From assembly GCA_000151295.1 (NCBI GenBank), contig GG745331.1, positions 1,557,417-1,621,416 on the forward strand: 64,000 nt of DNA. The letters are read 5' to 3'. The stretch is from Allomyces macrogynus ATCC 38327. Lineage: Eukaryota; Blastocladiomycota; Blastocladiomycetes; Blastocladiales; Blastocladiaceae. The notes beneath the pieces were generated by a model. It searched no databases, was not told the origin of the DNA, and saw only the letters and a list, made by a program, of their open reading frames with translations. The position numbers and the translations under genes were made by a program. Below, in pieces: positions 32,918 to 42,747 of this stretch. The first letter of the stretch is position 1. Every line of letters begins with the position of its first letter.

Positions 32918-35147
32918 ATGGCCAAAGGACGCAACAACCACCCGATTCGCGGCGGTGGCGGTGACCGCGGCGGTCACCAGGGCTCGCTGCCCGAGTCTCC
33001 CGTGCTCGCCGAAGAACTGATGCTCCATGAGCGCAAGCGGTCCGCGTCGGGCCTGCACGCTCCCATCGAGGCCATTACGGCGCCGTTGCTCGAGGACCAC
33101 GACAGCAAGGGGACCGGCCACCAGCACGCTGCCGTCGAGCAGCCCCACATTCTCGGATTTTTGCCCAAGAACGACGCTGGCAACATTGTACTTTTGACGT
33201 TCCTGTGTATGTGATTGCCGCCAAGGGATTCCTGTTCAAGAGCGGTGATGATCACGCACACGAACGGGCCAGTGCTGACCCTGCACGCAACGGGGATAAT
33301 AGATTTGCTCCAAGGTGTGCCCGTTGGCCTCGCGTTTGGCACTCTGCCCTTCTTGCTCAAGCAGAACTTGTCGTTTTCGGTACGGCCTGCTCTGCGCGCG
33401 GCGAGTGTCGCTATTTGGAGCAATTCCGATGCTCACGCCTCTCCTTGCGCTTTCCAGGACATGGCCGTCTTCTCGCTTGCCGGGTACCCGTACAGTCTCA
33501 AGCTGCTCTGGTCGCCCATTGTCGACTCCATCTTTTTCAAGTCGATTGGCCGCCGCAAGTCGTGGATCATCCCAATTCAGTTGATCACGGGGTTGATGTT
33601 TTATATCCTGAGCCAGTCGATTGACGACGTCTTGAGTGGAGTACGTGCTCTGGTTTTACTCGAAGGCCTTTGAAGGCGTTATTCTCACTCAGTTTCTTCG
33701 CTTTTAGCAATCGGTCAACATTTACTGGTGGACAACCATCTGGTTCCTCGTCATTTTCCTGTGCGCGACGCAAGGTGCGCTTCCGAGCGTGCTCGGTCTT
33801 GTCCGTTTGGCGCTTTGCGTGCTGACCCTGTCCTTGTCGCCATTGCCCTGTTTCTAGACATTGCGGTCGACGGCTGGGCGCTCACTTTGCTCTCCAAGGA
33901 AAACATGCAATTTGCGTCGACCTGCCAGACGGTTGGCATCAACTGCGGCTACTTTTTGAGCTTTACCGTCTTCCTTGCGTTCAACTCGGCCGAGTTTTGG
34001 TGCGCATCCCTCCCTTTCTTCGTCATCTCCGTCTTCACAGTGTGTGTGCTAACCACCGGTTCCCTTGCTAGCAACAAGTATATTCGCTCCGTCGCGCAAA
34101 CCAAGCCCATCTTGACGCTCGGCCCATACCTCGCGCTGTGGTCGGCGCTCTACGTGGCCATCACGTTCTGGGTCACCTTCTTCAAGCGCGAGAAGCGCGA
34201 GGCTGCTGACGAGCACGTTACGATTGCATCAACCTACAAGACGATTCACGGCATCATCAAGCTGCCGCGTACGTGCCGCCATCACGTCCTCCTTCCCGAT
34301 CCCATTCTCTGACGCTCGCGTGCCCGCGAATCAGACATGATCAAGTTCATTCTCGTGCTCCTGTTCGCCAAGATCGCGTTCATCTGCAACGAGGCCGTGA
34401 CGGCGCTCAAGCTGCTCGAGCTCGGCATTCAAAAAGAGGACCTGGCGCTGGCCGTGCTCGTCGACTTCCCGTTCCAGATCCTGTTTGGGTACTTTGCCGC
34501 GCAATGGAGTAGCGGCAAGCGGCCGCTGCGTCCGTGGCTCTACGCGTTCTACGGCCGTCTCGCCTTTTCGCTGTTCGGTATGGTCGTCGTGTCCATGTTT
34601 CCGGCCGACGGCAACGTGACCATGTCCTACTTCGCCGTCGTGATCTTGACGACGGTGCTGAGCTCGTTCATGAGGTACGCCCTTGAACCCCCAATTCTCC
34701 CACCACCACCAGCGATAGCTTACCCACCGACCTGCTCCCACCCACAGCACCGTGCAATTTGTGAGTCTCGGCGCCTTCTTCTCGCACGTAGCCGACCCGG
34801 TTATCGGCGGCACCTACATGACCCTCCTTAACACGCTGTCCAATTTCGGCGGGACCTGGCCGCGGTACTTTGTTCTCGAGGCCGTCGAGTACTTGACCGT
34901 CGCCACGTGCTCGACGACCGGCGAGAGCTGCACGTCCGAGGCCGGCAAGACCGCATGTGCGACCGCTGACGGCACCTGTGATCTGGTGCGCGACGGGTAC
35001 TATTGGGTCGGATCGGCCTCGTTCTTGCTCGGGCTCGTGCTCTTGTTCAACTTGATCCGCCCGCAAGTGCGGTTCCTCGAGTCGTTACCGTCGAGCGTGT
35101 GGAAGGTGCCGCGTGCCGTGGCGACGGGTGGGAGCGGCGCGCATTAG
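32918..35147 (+). CDS. SLC33A1: Acetyl-CoA transporter of the ER membrane (SLC33A1/AT-1)
   Basis: Major-facilitator-type protein that imports acetyl-CoA into the ER/Golgi lumen for acetylation of proteins and glycans. ATG at 32918 (MAKGRNNHPIRGG) gives a hydrophilic N-terminus, then GNIVLLTFL. Later exons carry LQGVPVGLAFGTLPFLLK, FSLAGYPYSLKLLWSPIVDS and FKSIGRRKSWIIPIQ, which are the family's hallmark segments. Further exons give DIAVDGWALTLLS, CQTVGINCGYFLSFTVFLA, AFICNEAVTALKLLELG and DPVIGGTYMTLLNTLSN. About seven introns are visible, for instance near 33210-33272, 33641-33708 and 34271-34330. Ten to twelve membrane segments are expected. A Cys-rich luminal loop (CSTTGESCTS..CATADGTCD) precedes the last helix. 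Stop TAG at 35145-35147. Confidence 0.9.
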
Positions 35148-35600
35148 GGGAGGCGATGGCACGCGATCAGTGGTGAGGCAGTTAGCATAAATTTGATTTG
35201 TTGTTTCCCGTGCGGGAGCACGCCAGGGCGAGCAGGGGAGTTCGGAGCGCTTGGAGGCGGCCAAATCCGAGAAAAAGAGGCAGCGAGAGCGAGCGCAGGA
35301 GAAGGAGCGAAAGGGACATGTCGCACATAAAAACATGTCGCGTCTCACATCGACGAGAGACACTTTGCACCTTTCACTCCTCGCACCGCGGCCTCCGCGA
35401 TCACGAACGACTCCCGCCGACCATTGCCTCGCTTGATTCGCACGCGACCACCCGCATAGTGTTCGAAATGACCCAATTATCATTGAGCTGACCGTGGTCA
35501 AGTCGTTCGTGAATGTCAAGTCGGCTGCAGCGAGCGACCTGTCCCAATCTCCAAGTGCACCCGTTCTGTTCAAGTCAAGCTCCGACCGCCCACCGCGCCC
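35148..35600. other. Intergenic, SLC33A1 to Gln-rich copy 2
   Basis: 3' flank of SLC33A1, a GA-rich stretch at 35265-35320, then the upstream part of the Gln-rich copy 2 promoter. No coding sequence recognised. Confidence 0.4.
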
Positions 35601-35607
35601 TATAAAA
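35601..35607 (+). promoter_or_regulatory. TATA box of Gln/Ala/Pro-rich gene copy 2
   Basis: TATAAAA 84 bp before the ATG at 35685, inside the same conserved CCCTATAAAACGCCAGCACC stretch as copy 1. Confidence 0.7.
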
Positions 35608-35684
35608 CGCCAGCACCCCCACGCTCTCTCAGACCAGCATCAAGCCGACTCCTCTTCTCCACTTCCCTACCAAGACTCTCCACC

Positions 35685-37061
35685 ATGGCCCGCGCCAAGA
35701 ACCAGCAAGCCAAGGCCGCTGCCGCCCCGACGACGCAGCAGCAGCACCAGGCTAAGGCTCAGCCGCAGCAGCAGAATTCCACCGCTCGCCCTGCGTCGCC
35801 TGCTAACAAGCAGCAGGCCGCGCCCGTGACGGCCAAGCCCAGTCAGCAACAGCAGCAGGCCGCACGCCTCGCGTCGCCGACGACCAAGCAGGCCGCACCC
35901 ACGCATCAGCAGTCGAAGCAGGCCACACCCGTGCAGCAGCAGCAGGCCGCCAAGCCCGCTCATTCGGCCATGGTGCGCCCGCAGACTGCTCATCTGGCGC
36001 CGAAGGCGGCCGCTCCGCAGCAGCAGCAAGCTAAGCCCATTCATCAGGCCACGGCGCGCCCGCAAACGGCTCAGCCTGCGCCCAAGGCTGCCGCTCCGCA
36101 GCAGCAGCACGCCAAGCCGGCCCAGAAACTGACGGCCTCGTACGCCGCGATCGCCGCGACCCCGGCGCCCAAGGCCGCGACGATGCCCGCTGCCAAGTCG
36201 GCCACACCCACTGCCTCGGCGACCGCGACGGGCCAGCCGCTCCCGATCGGCGCCATCAAGGTGCGCCCGCAGCACCCGGACGTTGGTTTCGAGTCGGGCG
36301 CGTGGTTGTTTGACGACTCGGTCGCGCCGACGTGGCTCAAGATGCAGCTGCCCGTCGCCGCGCCGACGAAGACAGTGACGGCCGCGGCGCGCCCGTTGTC
36401 GGCGACGGCTGCTGCCCCGAAGGCCGCCGCCCCCATTCAGCATCTGACTAAGGCTACCACCCCAGCTCCGCAGGCCAAGGTCGCTGCTCCGGCTGCGAAG
36501 CCCGCCGCTGCTCCTCAGCAGTCGCAGGCCAAGTCTGCGCAAGCTCCCGCTCGCCCGCAGACAACGCAGGCAAGCAAGCTCGGGGTCGCGTCGCCGGCAC
36601 TGCAGCACCACCAGCAGCAGGCCGCGAAGCCCACGGCGCGCCCGCAGACGGCTCAGACCAAGCCGGCTGCGCAGCCGGCGCTGCAGCAACAGCACCGCGC
36701 CGCGTCGGCCGCGCCCGTGAAGCAGCAGCAGCAGCAGCAGCAGCATGCCTCTCCCAAGCAGGCGCACCCGCAGCCGACGCAGGCCAAGCCCACTCAGCAG
36801 GCCCACAGCAAGCCGGCGACTCCGCAGCAGCACCAGCAGCAGCGTCCGGCGTCGCCCAACGCTAAGCAGGCGACGCCCGTCGCGAAGCCGCAGACGGCGC
36901 AGGCCAAGCCGGCCCAACAGCAGCACCAGCAGGCCACGGTGGCCAAGCAGGCCGGCAAGCAGCAGTCGCAACAGCAGCAGTCGCAACAGCAGCAGCAGCA
37001 TAAGCAGCGTGCGGTGTCGCCGAACGGGAAGCGTGCGCAGTCGGCCGCGTCGCGCAAGTGA
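35685..37061 (+). CDS. Gln/Ala/Pro/Lys-rich low-complexity protein, copy 2
   Basis: Uninterrupted frame of 458 aa from ATG 35685 (MARAKNQQAKAAAAPTTQQQ) to TGA at 37059-37061. Same composition as copy 1 at 8759-10033 and the same central island of about 40 aa (FESGAWLFDDSVAPTWLKMQ), which differs at only a few residues. The first 110 residues and the last 30 differ more, with extra Gln-rich repeats in copy 2, whereas residues about 125-400 are close to identical between copies. No signal peptide or membrane helix. Function unknown. TATA box, 5' leader, 3' UTR and AATAAA are shared with copy 1, so the gene is probably expressed under the same control. Orientation is opposite to copy 1. Confidence 0.75.
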   Translation: MARAKNQQAKAAAAPTTQQQHQAKAQPQQQNSTARPASPANKQQAAPVTAKPSQQQQQAARLASPTTKQAAPTHQQSKQATPVQQQQAAKPAHSAMVRPQTAHLAPKAAAPQQQQAKPIHQATARPQTAQPAPKAAAPQQQHAKPAQKLTASYAAIAATPAPKAATMPAAKSATPTASATATGQPLPIGAIKVRPQHPDVGFESGAWLFDDSVAPTWLKMQLPVAAPTKTVTAAARPLSATAAAPKAAAPIQHLTKATTPAPQAKVAAPAAKPAAAPQQSQAKSAQAPARPQTTQASKLGVASPALQHHQQQAAKPTARPQTAQTKPAAQPALQQQHRAASAAPVKQQQQQQQHASPKQAHPQPTQAKPTQQAHSKPATPQQHQQQRPASPNAKQATPVAKPQTAQAKPAQQQHQQATVAKQAGKQQSQQQQSQQQQQHKQRAVSPNGKRAQSAASRK

Positions 37062-37144
37062 TGTATGGATTTGGAAGTGATGTTGAGAGCTCAACGTGGC
37101 TCGTCTTGAATACCCGCGCGCAGTAGTATCGCGCTCTACGCAGT

Positions 37145-37150
37145 AATAAA
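37145..37150 (+). terminator. Polyadenylation signal of Gln/Ala/Pro-rich gene copy 2
   Basis: AATAAA about 84 bp after the stop, in a 3' UTR homologous to that of copy 1. Confidence 0.6.
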
Positions 37151-37355
37151 TCGTGCTTCCTTGCGACCAATTCCCTTCCTCGCTCTTCATCGCTTTGTGC
37201 TCGCCGCTCGGTCTCCGTCCAATATACTGCCTGCCTGATCGATCCTCTTTCTTGTCGACATGTACCTCGCCCACATTTGTGGCCCCTCCATTCACGCATG
37301 TCGCTGTTGGATGCTCACAAACACAAAGTCGCTTCGAATGCAGATCAGGACGACA

Positions 37356-37630
37356 ATGAATAACTGTGATGTCGTCACCGTTCTGGGAGCAGACGCTCGT
37401 AGGCAAGTCGACGGAGCACAAACTAAGAACGAGGCATGTCCCGGCCCCAGTTGGCGCGTTCCTCACAATTACGACAGATGCACCGCGATGGCCGGGTGGA
37501 GAAGGTCATGGAAACCGACCCGCCGCCAGTGCACCGCCATGATGAAGAACTCGGCGCGACCTCAATTACGTGACCATCCGAATCAATGTGAGTATTCACG
37601 ACGACAGCACGATCGACATGTATCAGAAAG
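37356..37630 (+). pseudogene. Decayed I78-inhibitor copy
   Basis: ATG at 37356 begins MNNCDVV, then in another frame FWEQTLVGKS, the exon 1 block of the I78 genes. From about 37498 an exon 2 remnant reads EKVMETDPPPVHR and, after an in-frame stop and a frame change, VTIRINVSIHDDSTI, matching the RLNV..DD..I block. Two frame changes and a stop show it is not functional. Confidence 0.5.
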
Positions 37631-37704
37631 CATTTCCTCACGTCATGACAATCTGCAACTGCTCCTAGTACATTGGCGGCAGCACTCGATTGATGGAACA
37701 AACC

Positions 37705-37850
37705 AAACACTCTGAGCCGCGCCCAAGGCGCTTGAGCATATTATCCCCGTCCAGGTCGACGGAGATCCGGTCACTGAAGTAGCTGCGGTCCATCCAGCCT
37801 TTCAAGCAGAGCCGGCAATCCTCTGTCAGATCGGCCTTAGTCACGGCGTT
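37705..37850 (-). pseudogene. Diverged I78-like second exon
   Basis: On the minus strand a CTATAG acceptor at 37851-37856 precedes NAVTKADLTEDCRLC, then DRSYFSDRISVDLDGDN. The opening and the acceptor-proximal position equal those of the intact I78 genes (N(E/Q)VTEADLPP). The frame runs on past the usual end, and no convincing first exon was found upstream, so it is probably a relic or a diverged paralogue. Confidence 0.4.
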
Positions 37851-38138
37851 CTATAGCGATAGGGTCGGCCCAACTCTGGGAGCAACAAAACCATGTTAAG
37901 GAGATTGGACCAGAGTTGCGAGTTTTTATCAGAATTTATCCACATTTCCCAACTCTCGTATTAGCGAGCATCGCCAAGCATTCAAATTGGAACATGGTAC
38001 GCGTTTTTGTTCTGGGAGGATGTGTTATTGGCCGGTGGAGTACAAACCGCGGTCGCAACCCTCCCCTGATGATCGCAGAATGAGAGTGTATCATCACGAC
38101 CAACCAGGTCAGGATTTCTCCGATTTATTCAAAGAGGA

Positions 38139-38496
38139 CACGATTAGCCGCGCGAGAGCTTCGTAATGACACGGTTGGAGTCGATATGCACCGTTGCGGT
38201 CCAAAAAGAAGCTCCGGTCCATGAACCCGCTCCGGCAAAGGCGAAACTGATCCGGCAGGTCGGCGCGCGTCAAAGCACCCTGGAGAGATGTAAGATTGGA
38301 GAAGACGGCCAGGATGTCCCCTGGTCAAAGGCATTGAATCGTTGGCGACAGAGCGGTGTGACGCGACTCGTTCCTCGGGCATTTTGCTCGTCTCGTCCAG
38401 GATCAGAACCTTGCCGATCTGACGCGGCTCCCACACGTCAAAGTGGAGGTCGGGATACTGCTGCTCTGTCATGCTGGCGGGTTGCTGCTCTGTCAT
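38139..38496 (-). pseudogene. Diverged I78-like gene with frameshift
   Basis: Exon 1 reads MTEQQYPDLHFDVWEPRQIG then KVLILDETSKMPEER, and joins across a GTCGCG...CAG intron (about 38280-38360) in phase 0 to GALTRADLPDQFRLC and MDRSFFLDR. The intron position equals that of the intact copies. One surplus base near 38190-38200 then shifts the frame away from TVHIDSNRVITKLSRG, the expected ending before a TAA. It shares MDRS(F/Y)F and RLC with the relic at 37705-37850, so these two form a divergent subgroup. Confidence 0.45.
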
Positions 38497-39029
38497 AATG
38501 GTAGTTTACTACATCGGCGCGATGAATCCACAGCGTCGTCGCGTCAGTCGCAGGTGGAGGGCGGCCAGACGCTCAAGAGCAGCTCATTTCGCGTACATGC
38601 AAGTGCGCGTCGGTATTGGCGTGAAAGCAGTCAACTGGAGAGGGAGAAAAGGAGCGCGTCAGGCTCTGAATGGTGGAGGCGCGATTGAGGACATTCGAAT
38701 AGAAAAGTCGTCCTTCCACACTTCTATTGACTAGGCCATCGTTGACTGTGAAAACCGAAGTGGGTGCAACTGACTGGGTGAGCTAACATGTGCCCAAGGC
38801 GTTGCTGTTGCGACCCATGCCTTTCTCTTGAGGCCGACACTCTCTCACCCTCTCTCCCCGATTTCGCAATCGCGCTCCAGATCTCCGCCAACAAAGATGT
38901 ACGTCCATCTAATGCTAATACGAGTACAGGCATCTTCGGGAGCCAAGCTGTTGGTGCCGACGTCGGAGTGAAGATCATGTCTTTGAACCTTTGACCACAT
39001 CATGGTTGTCTTTCGTCGCCAACCAGATC
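38497..39029. other. Intergenic upstream of I78 copy 3
   Basis: Promoter side of both the divergent I78-like gene and the intact copy 3. No other coding sequence recognised. Confidence 0.4.
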
Positions 39030-39346
39030 ATGACCAACCACGACATTGAATACTGGAAGCAGAAGCTCTTGGGCATGACGTTCATGCAGGGCGTGTCGGC
39101 GCAGGCCAAGAATGAGGTACTATACTTCACATTATTGCGCGTCCTGGCGTTTGCAAATTTTTTGCGAGAGTCACATCGTCGACATTGTTGCGACGCCGTC
39201 ACTAGAACGAGGTCACGGAAGCCGATTTGCCGCCTTTGCACAGGTTCCTGACCAATAACTCGATTACGACCATGGATTTGAACACAGGACGGCTCAATGT
39301 GCACCAGGACAACGACAACAAGATCACGCACGTCATGTTCTATTGA
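39030..39346 (+). CDS. I78-family peptidase inhibitor, copy 3 (two exons, 75 aa)
   Basis: Exon 1 is 39030-39116 (29 codons, MTNHDIEYWKQKLLGMTF), the 89-bp intron 39117-39205 runs GTACTA to TAG, and exon 2 is 39206-39346 (47 codons with TGA). Exon 2 opens NEVTEADLPPLHR, then TMDLNTGRLNVHQD and ITHVMFY. Exon lengths 87 and 141 bp and the phase-0 intron are the same as copy 2 at 5550-5849, 33 kb away and on the other strand. Probably a cytosolic serine-protease inhibitor of the I78 family. The TMD(Y)R motif reads TMDLN here and the lysine of LVGK is replaced (LLGM), so inhibitory activity is less certain than for copies 1 and 2. Confidence 0.75.
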
Positions 39347-39736
39347 AGTAAATGGCGGGTCAAGCGCTGACCGAGTTGATCTCTTGTTCCTGGCTCCGCT
39401 CGATGCCATTGGCCTCGCTGGTCCCCGGGTGGCAAACTGCATCGGAAATGCGTCATGCATCCGGTATCGTCAGTGGAGAGGGAAGGGAAGGACGGAGGTG
39501 CTTGACATCAAACAGTAAATAGATTTAGTCTCGGTATTCTCCACATCTCCATATTTCTGCCGTGACAGAGGCAGCCTCAAGGTCAGAAACTGTTGTGACG
39601 CGAAGGTGGTCTGGGTGAGCGGTGTAAGAGACAGCGGTCCATTTGATGAGCTATCGCCCCACACTGAAATGATTATATATTCCACGCAGTTTAAGTCCTC
39701 GCTCTCTCCGCCGCTTCGTCAGTCCGTTAGCCCACA
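39347..39736. other. Convergent spacer, I78 copy 3 and RasGAP
   Basis: 390 bp of presumed 3' flanks. No recognised feature. Confidence 0.4.
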
Positions 39737-42140
39737 TCACAGTCCTCGACCGTCATCATCCCCACTTACGACGACAACCAGCGGCGCCGACGCGTGTCGG
39801 TGCTTAAGCGGAACCCCTTCCCCACCGCGTACCCCACCGTCCTCGTCCTGCGCATCCATATCCACAATCGCCGACGGGTTCCCGCCTGGCGACTGCGAGC
39901 TGGACTCGCGGAACGACCCGGACCGCCTCAGCTCAATCGAGCTGCGCGACCGCATCGACGACGTGTTACTGTCGAACCGGGTCACGAGCGCCACGGTCGT
40001 GGGCCGTTTCGTTGCCGTGCCCGATGTTGGTGTTGGAGTGGACGACGCGGTCGGGAGCGTGAGCAGCACGTCGCTCTGCGACTTGGAGAACCCGGCCGAG
40101 ACGGCCGAGAGAATCGCCTGCGAGGGTGTCTGCGAGAGCCGGCGCTGCTTGATCGACGCGATTTCGCGCAGGATAATCGCGAGCCGATTGATGGTCGGGG
40201 CCTCGACGGGTCTCGCGCCGGCTTGCATCGCAGCGATGTTCTTGGAGAGGAGCCGGAACAGGTCGGAGAGTTGTCGTTCAATGTCTACAGCGGGCACGTC
40301 CACGGTCAGCAGAGGCAAGGGCTCTCGTAACAAGACCCGACGGGGCACGGACCAAAACTCTTCAGCGGCTCTGGTGCGCCGAGGCCGAGCGTTGATACGG
40401 CCGACGACGATCCCGACCGCCCACCGCTTCCCTTATCGAGCGCCGGCGTCGACGACGAGGACGACGAGGACGACGGCGCGTCCTTGCCGAAAATAATGTG
40501 CACGAGCCTTCGCCGCGTAGTACCAGGACTGCGCGCCTCGGTCGCGCCCGGGTGCACCGACAGCGACATGGGCGTATCGGGCGTGACGGGCGACGACGGC
40601 ACCGACGACGGCGTCGATGACATTCCGGACGGTGGCGGCGGTCCTCCTACCACCGGCTGCGAGACCGCGTCGAGGTAAGCCTTGAGTGTCGGGATCAGTT
40701 CCGTGAGAATCGGGTTGAGCGGCGTCATGAACGGCTCCTTGGCGCCGTCGAACGTGGAAAAGTTGGCGAGCTGCTGCAGAGACTTGGAGACGAGTGTGAG
40801 CGTGCGCGCAACGGTCGGGTTCGGGAACGTGTCGCAGAGACCAAACAGTTTCGGGCCGAGGATCGCGGCATTGATGAACCGCAGGAACAGGAACGACGAG
40901 ACGACAGTGTAGTTGCACTCGGGGTGGTCGGGCCACTTGCGCGTGACTCTTGCGCGGAGCATGGCAAAGACCGACCGCAGTTGCGGCGGGAAGTCGTCGA
41001 TTGTGGCCACGAGTCGCTCGACAATCCACTTGATGTAGCTCTCGAGTACGACTAGGCTTTCTTCGAGGTGCTCGCACGACCCCGAGGATGCCGCGCCCGC
41101 GGTCCGGTCCGGCATGCGCAGCGGGTCAAGCTCGCACTTGCGGTTATCGGTCATGATCGTCTTGATGACAGGCCGCAGCAAGTTACCGAGAAACGCGACC
41201 GCGACCAACTTCATGAAATGGTCGACAGACTTGGACGCGAGCGAGTTGGCGCGGAAGAGCAGTGCCGGGTCGGCCGTGTGCTCGAGTTCAGCGGCACACA
41301 CCGACTCGAGGTACTGGTCGTGCAGCTGAATACTGAACATGACGTGCAGCAGCACGCGCGCCGTCTCGTCGCGATCCTCGACGATGCGCTCCATGCACGT
41401 AATCACGTGCATTTGCGGGTCGATCATGACCGTGACGAGAGGCTTGAATACGGGCAACGGCAAAATGTACTCGTTGGTGTAGGTCAGCCGTATTCGGATC
41501 GAGCCGTTGTTGCTCGACGACTCGGCCAGCTTGAGTGGGTGCCACGATTCGGTCGGTTTACCGGGCGTCAGCTGCGTCGCGTGGATCGTGGCCGTGCCCA
41601 TGTGCGTGTCCTTGAGCAGCCGCTTGCTCCAGACCTCGACTGTTGGGTTGGAAATGGGATGCGCGTCCGTACACATGGATTAGCGCCGCCAAACGGAGCT
41701 GACAAATAAAGCGTACCTTCAACTTGCCGGAGATCCGCTTCAAACTCGACCTCAAACTCCTGATCCCAGAATACCGACTTGTCCTTGTCCTTGCCGCGCA
41801 CCGTGAGCGTCTTGTACGTCTGCGGTGCCGTGCGCGACTCGGCGGGCGACAGCGACGGCGATGCGCGCGGGATCAACGACCGCTTCCGGCGCTGCGGTTG
41901 AGCGGGCGGTAGGGGCGGTGTCGCGAGCTGGCCATTCGACCCGAGTGTGCCGGGTGCCGATGCAATTCGGTCGTCGCCGGTCTTGGTCACGATTGAGAGC
42001 GCGACCCCGTCGCTGGCCGCGTATACAACGCGCAAAACGGCAAACGCGTCAATCGAGTCGGAGGCCAGGTCCGGGAACCGTGCCTCAACAACGCGCGCGA
42101 GCAGCCGGTGGTCGCGCCGCAGACTGCACGAGGCGGCCAT
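39737..42140 (-). CDS. Ras GTPase-activating protein with N-terminal C2 domain
   Basis: Speeds GTP hydrolysis by Ras-type GTPases at membranes. ATG at 42138-42140 (MAASCSLRRDHRLLARVVEA). A C2-like domain with an Ala/Pro-rich insertion spans exons 1 and 2 (VFWDQEFEVEFE, then WHPLKLAES). The GAP domain lies at about 40650-41400: the arginine finger in LLFRANSLASKSVDHFMKL, then SFLFLRFINAAILGPKLFGL, the second hallmark. Introns near 41657-41716 and 40306-40363; the last exon continues IERQLSDLFRLLSKNIAAM, then a Ser/Thr-rich tail to TGA at 39737-39739. A Ser-run linker follows the GAP domain. The order C2-RasGAP recalls the SynGAP/RASAL/DAB2IP class rather than neurofibromin or IQGAP. Both catalytic motifs are intact. 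Confidence 0.88.
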
Positions 42141-42747
42141 CGTGACGGCGCCGCGGCATGCGGCGCAGAGACTGTTCGGTAGGTGATGTGGCCGGGAAGG
42201 TGGCAGGTGGTGGAAAGCAGGACCGGTGACGCGGCAATGCCGATGACAGCGGCAAGCACAGGAACAGAAGCCGTCGATCCGAATTGGCCGGGCGCGGGCG
42301 ACCCACAGCGGCGTGCGCGACAGGGAGCAAACTGCGACGAGTCCCGGGTGGATGGCGGCGTCGTGGCGGGCAGAATTGGCGGGCGCTTGGTGGTGAGGGT
42401 GATTTGAACGGAGCAAAAAGGAGAAAAGCTGATCCCTGCAAGATGCCGATAATTAGACGAGGCGAGACGCGGCCTGGGGCCAAAATCATCAGAAACGTTG
42501 CCCATCGTGTTCGTCTCTTGCTTGAATGATGACAGGGTCGACCGTGCGGCCAACGGCAGCAGGATGGCGTTCATGGTTCGGCCGGGAGACAAATCTTTGG
42601 GCGTTTGCTTTGCACGGCCATGAGCACACGCGGTCAAAACAGTTCTTATTCAAATCCTTCTGTTGGCAAAATTCGACTCAGTGTTGACTGGTTGAGCCCT
42701 CACTGCGGCCACGAACTGGCCCTGCTCGCGGATCATACCGTGTCCAG
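42141..42747. other. Intergenic, RasGAP promoter and URC4 3' flank
   Basis: About 600 bp between two minus-strand genes. Overlapping open frames are not recognisable proteins. Confidence 0.4.

Larger units (their letters stand above)
35590..37155. repeat. Segmental duplication, Gln-rich copy 2 (inverted repeat of 8660-10125)
   Basis: Block from TATA region to poly(A) signal aligns with 8660-10125 on the other strand. Ends approximate. Confidence 0.7.

Noticed and set aside
36716..36745. CAG-repeat tract as an unstable trinucleotide expansion
   Set aside because: It is short and mixed with other Gln codons, ordinary for the Gln-rich coding sequence.
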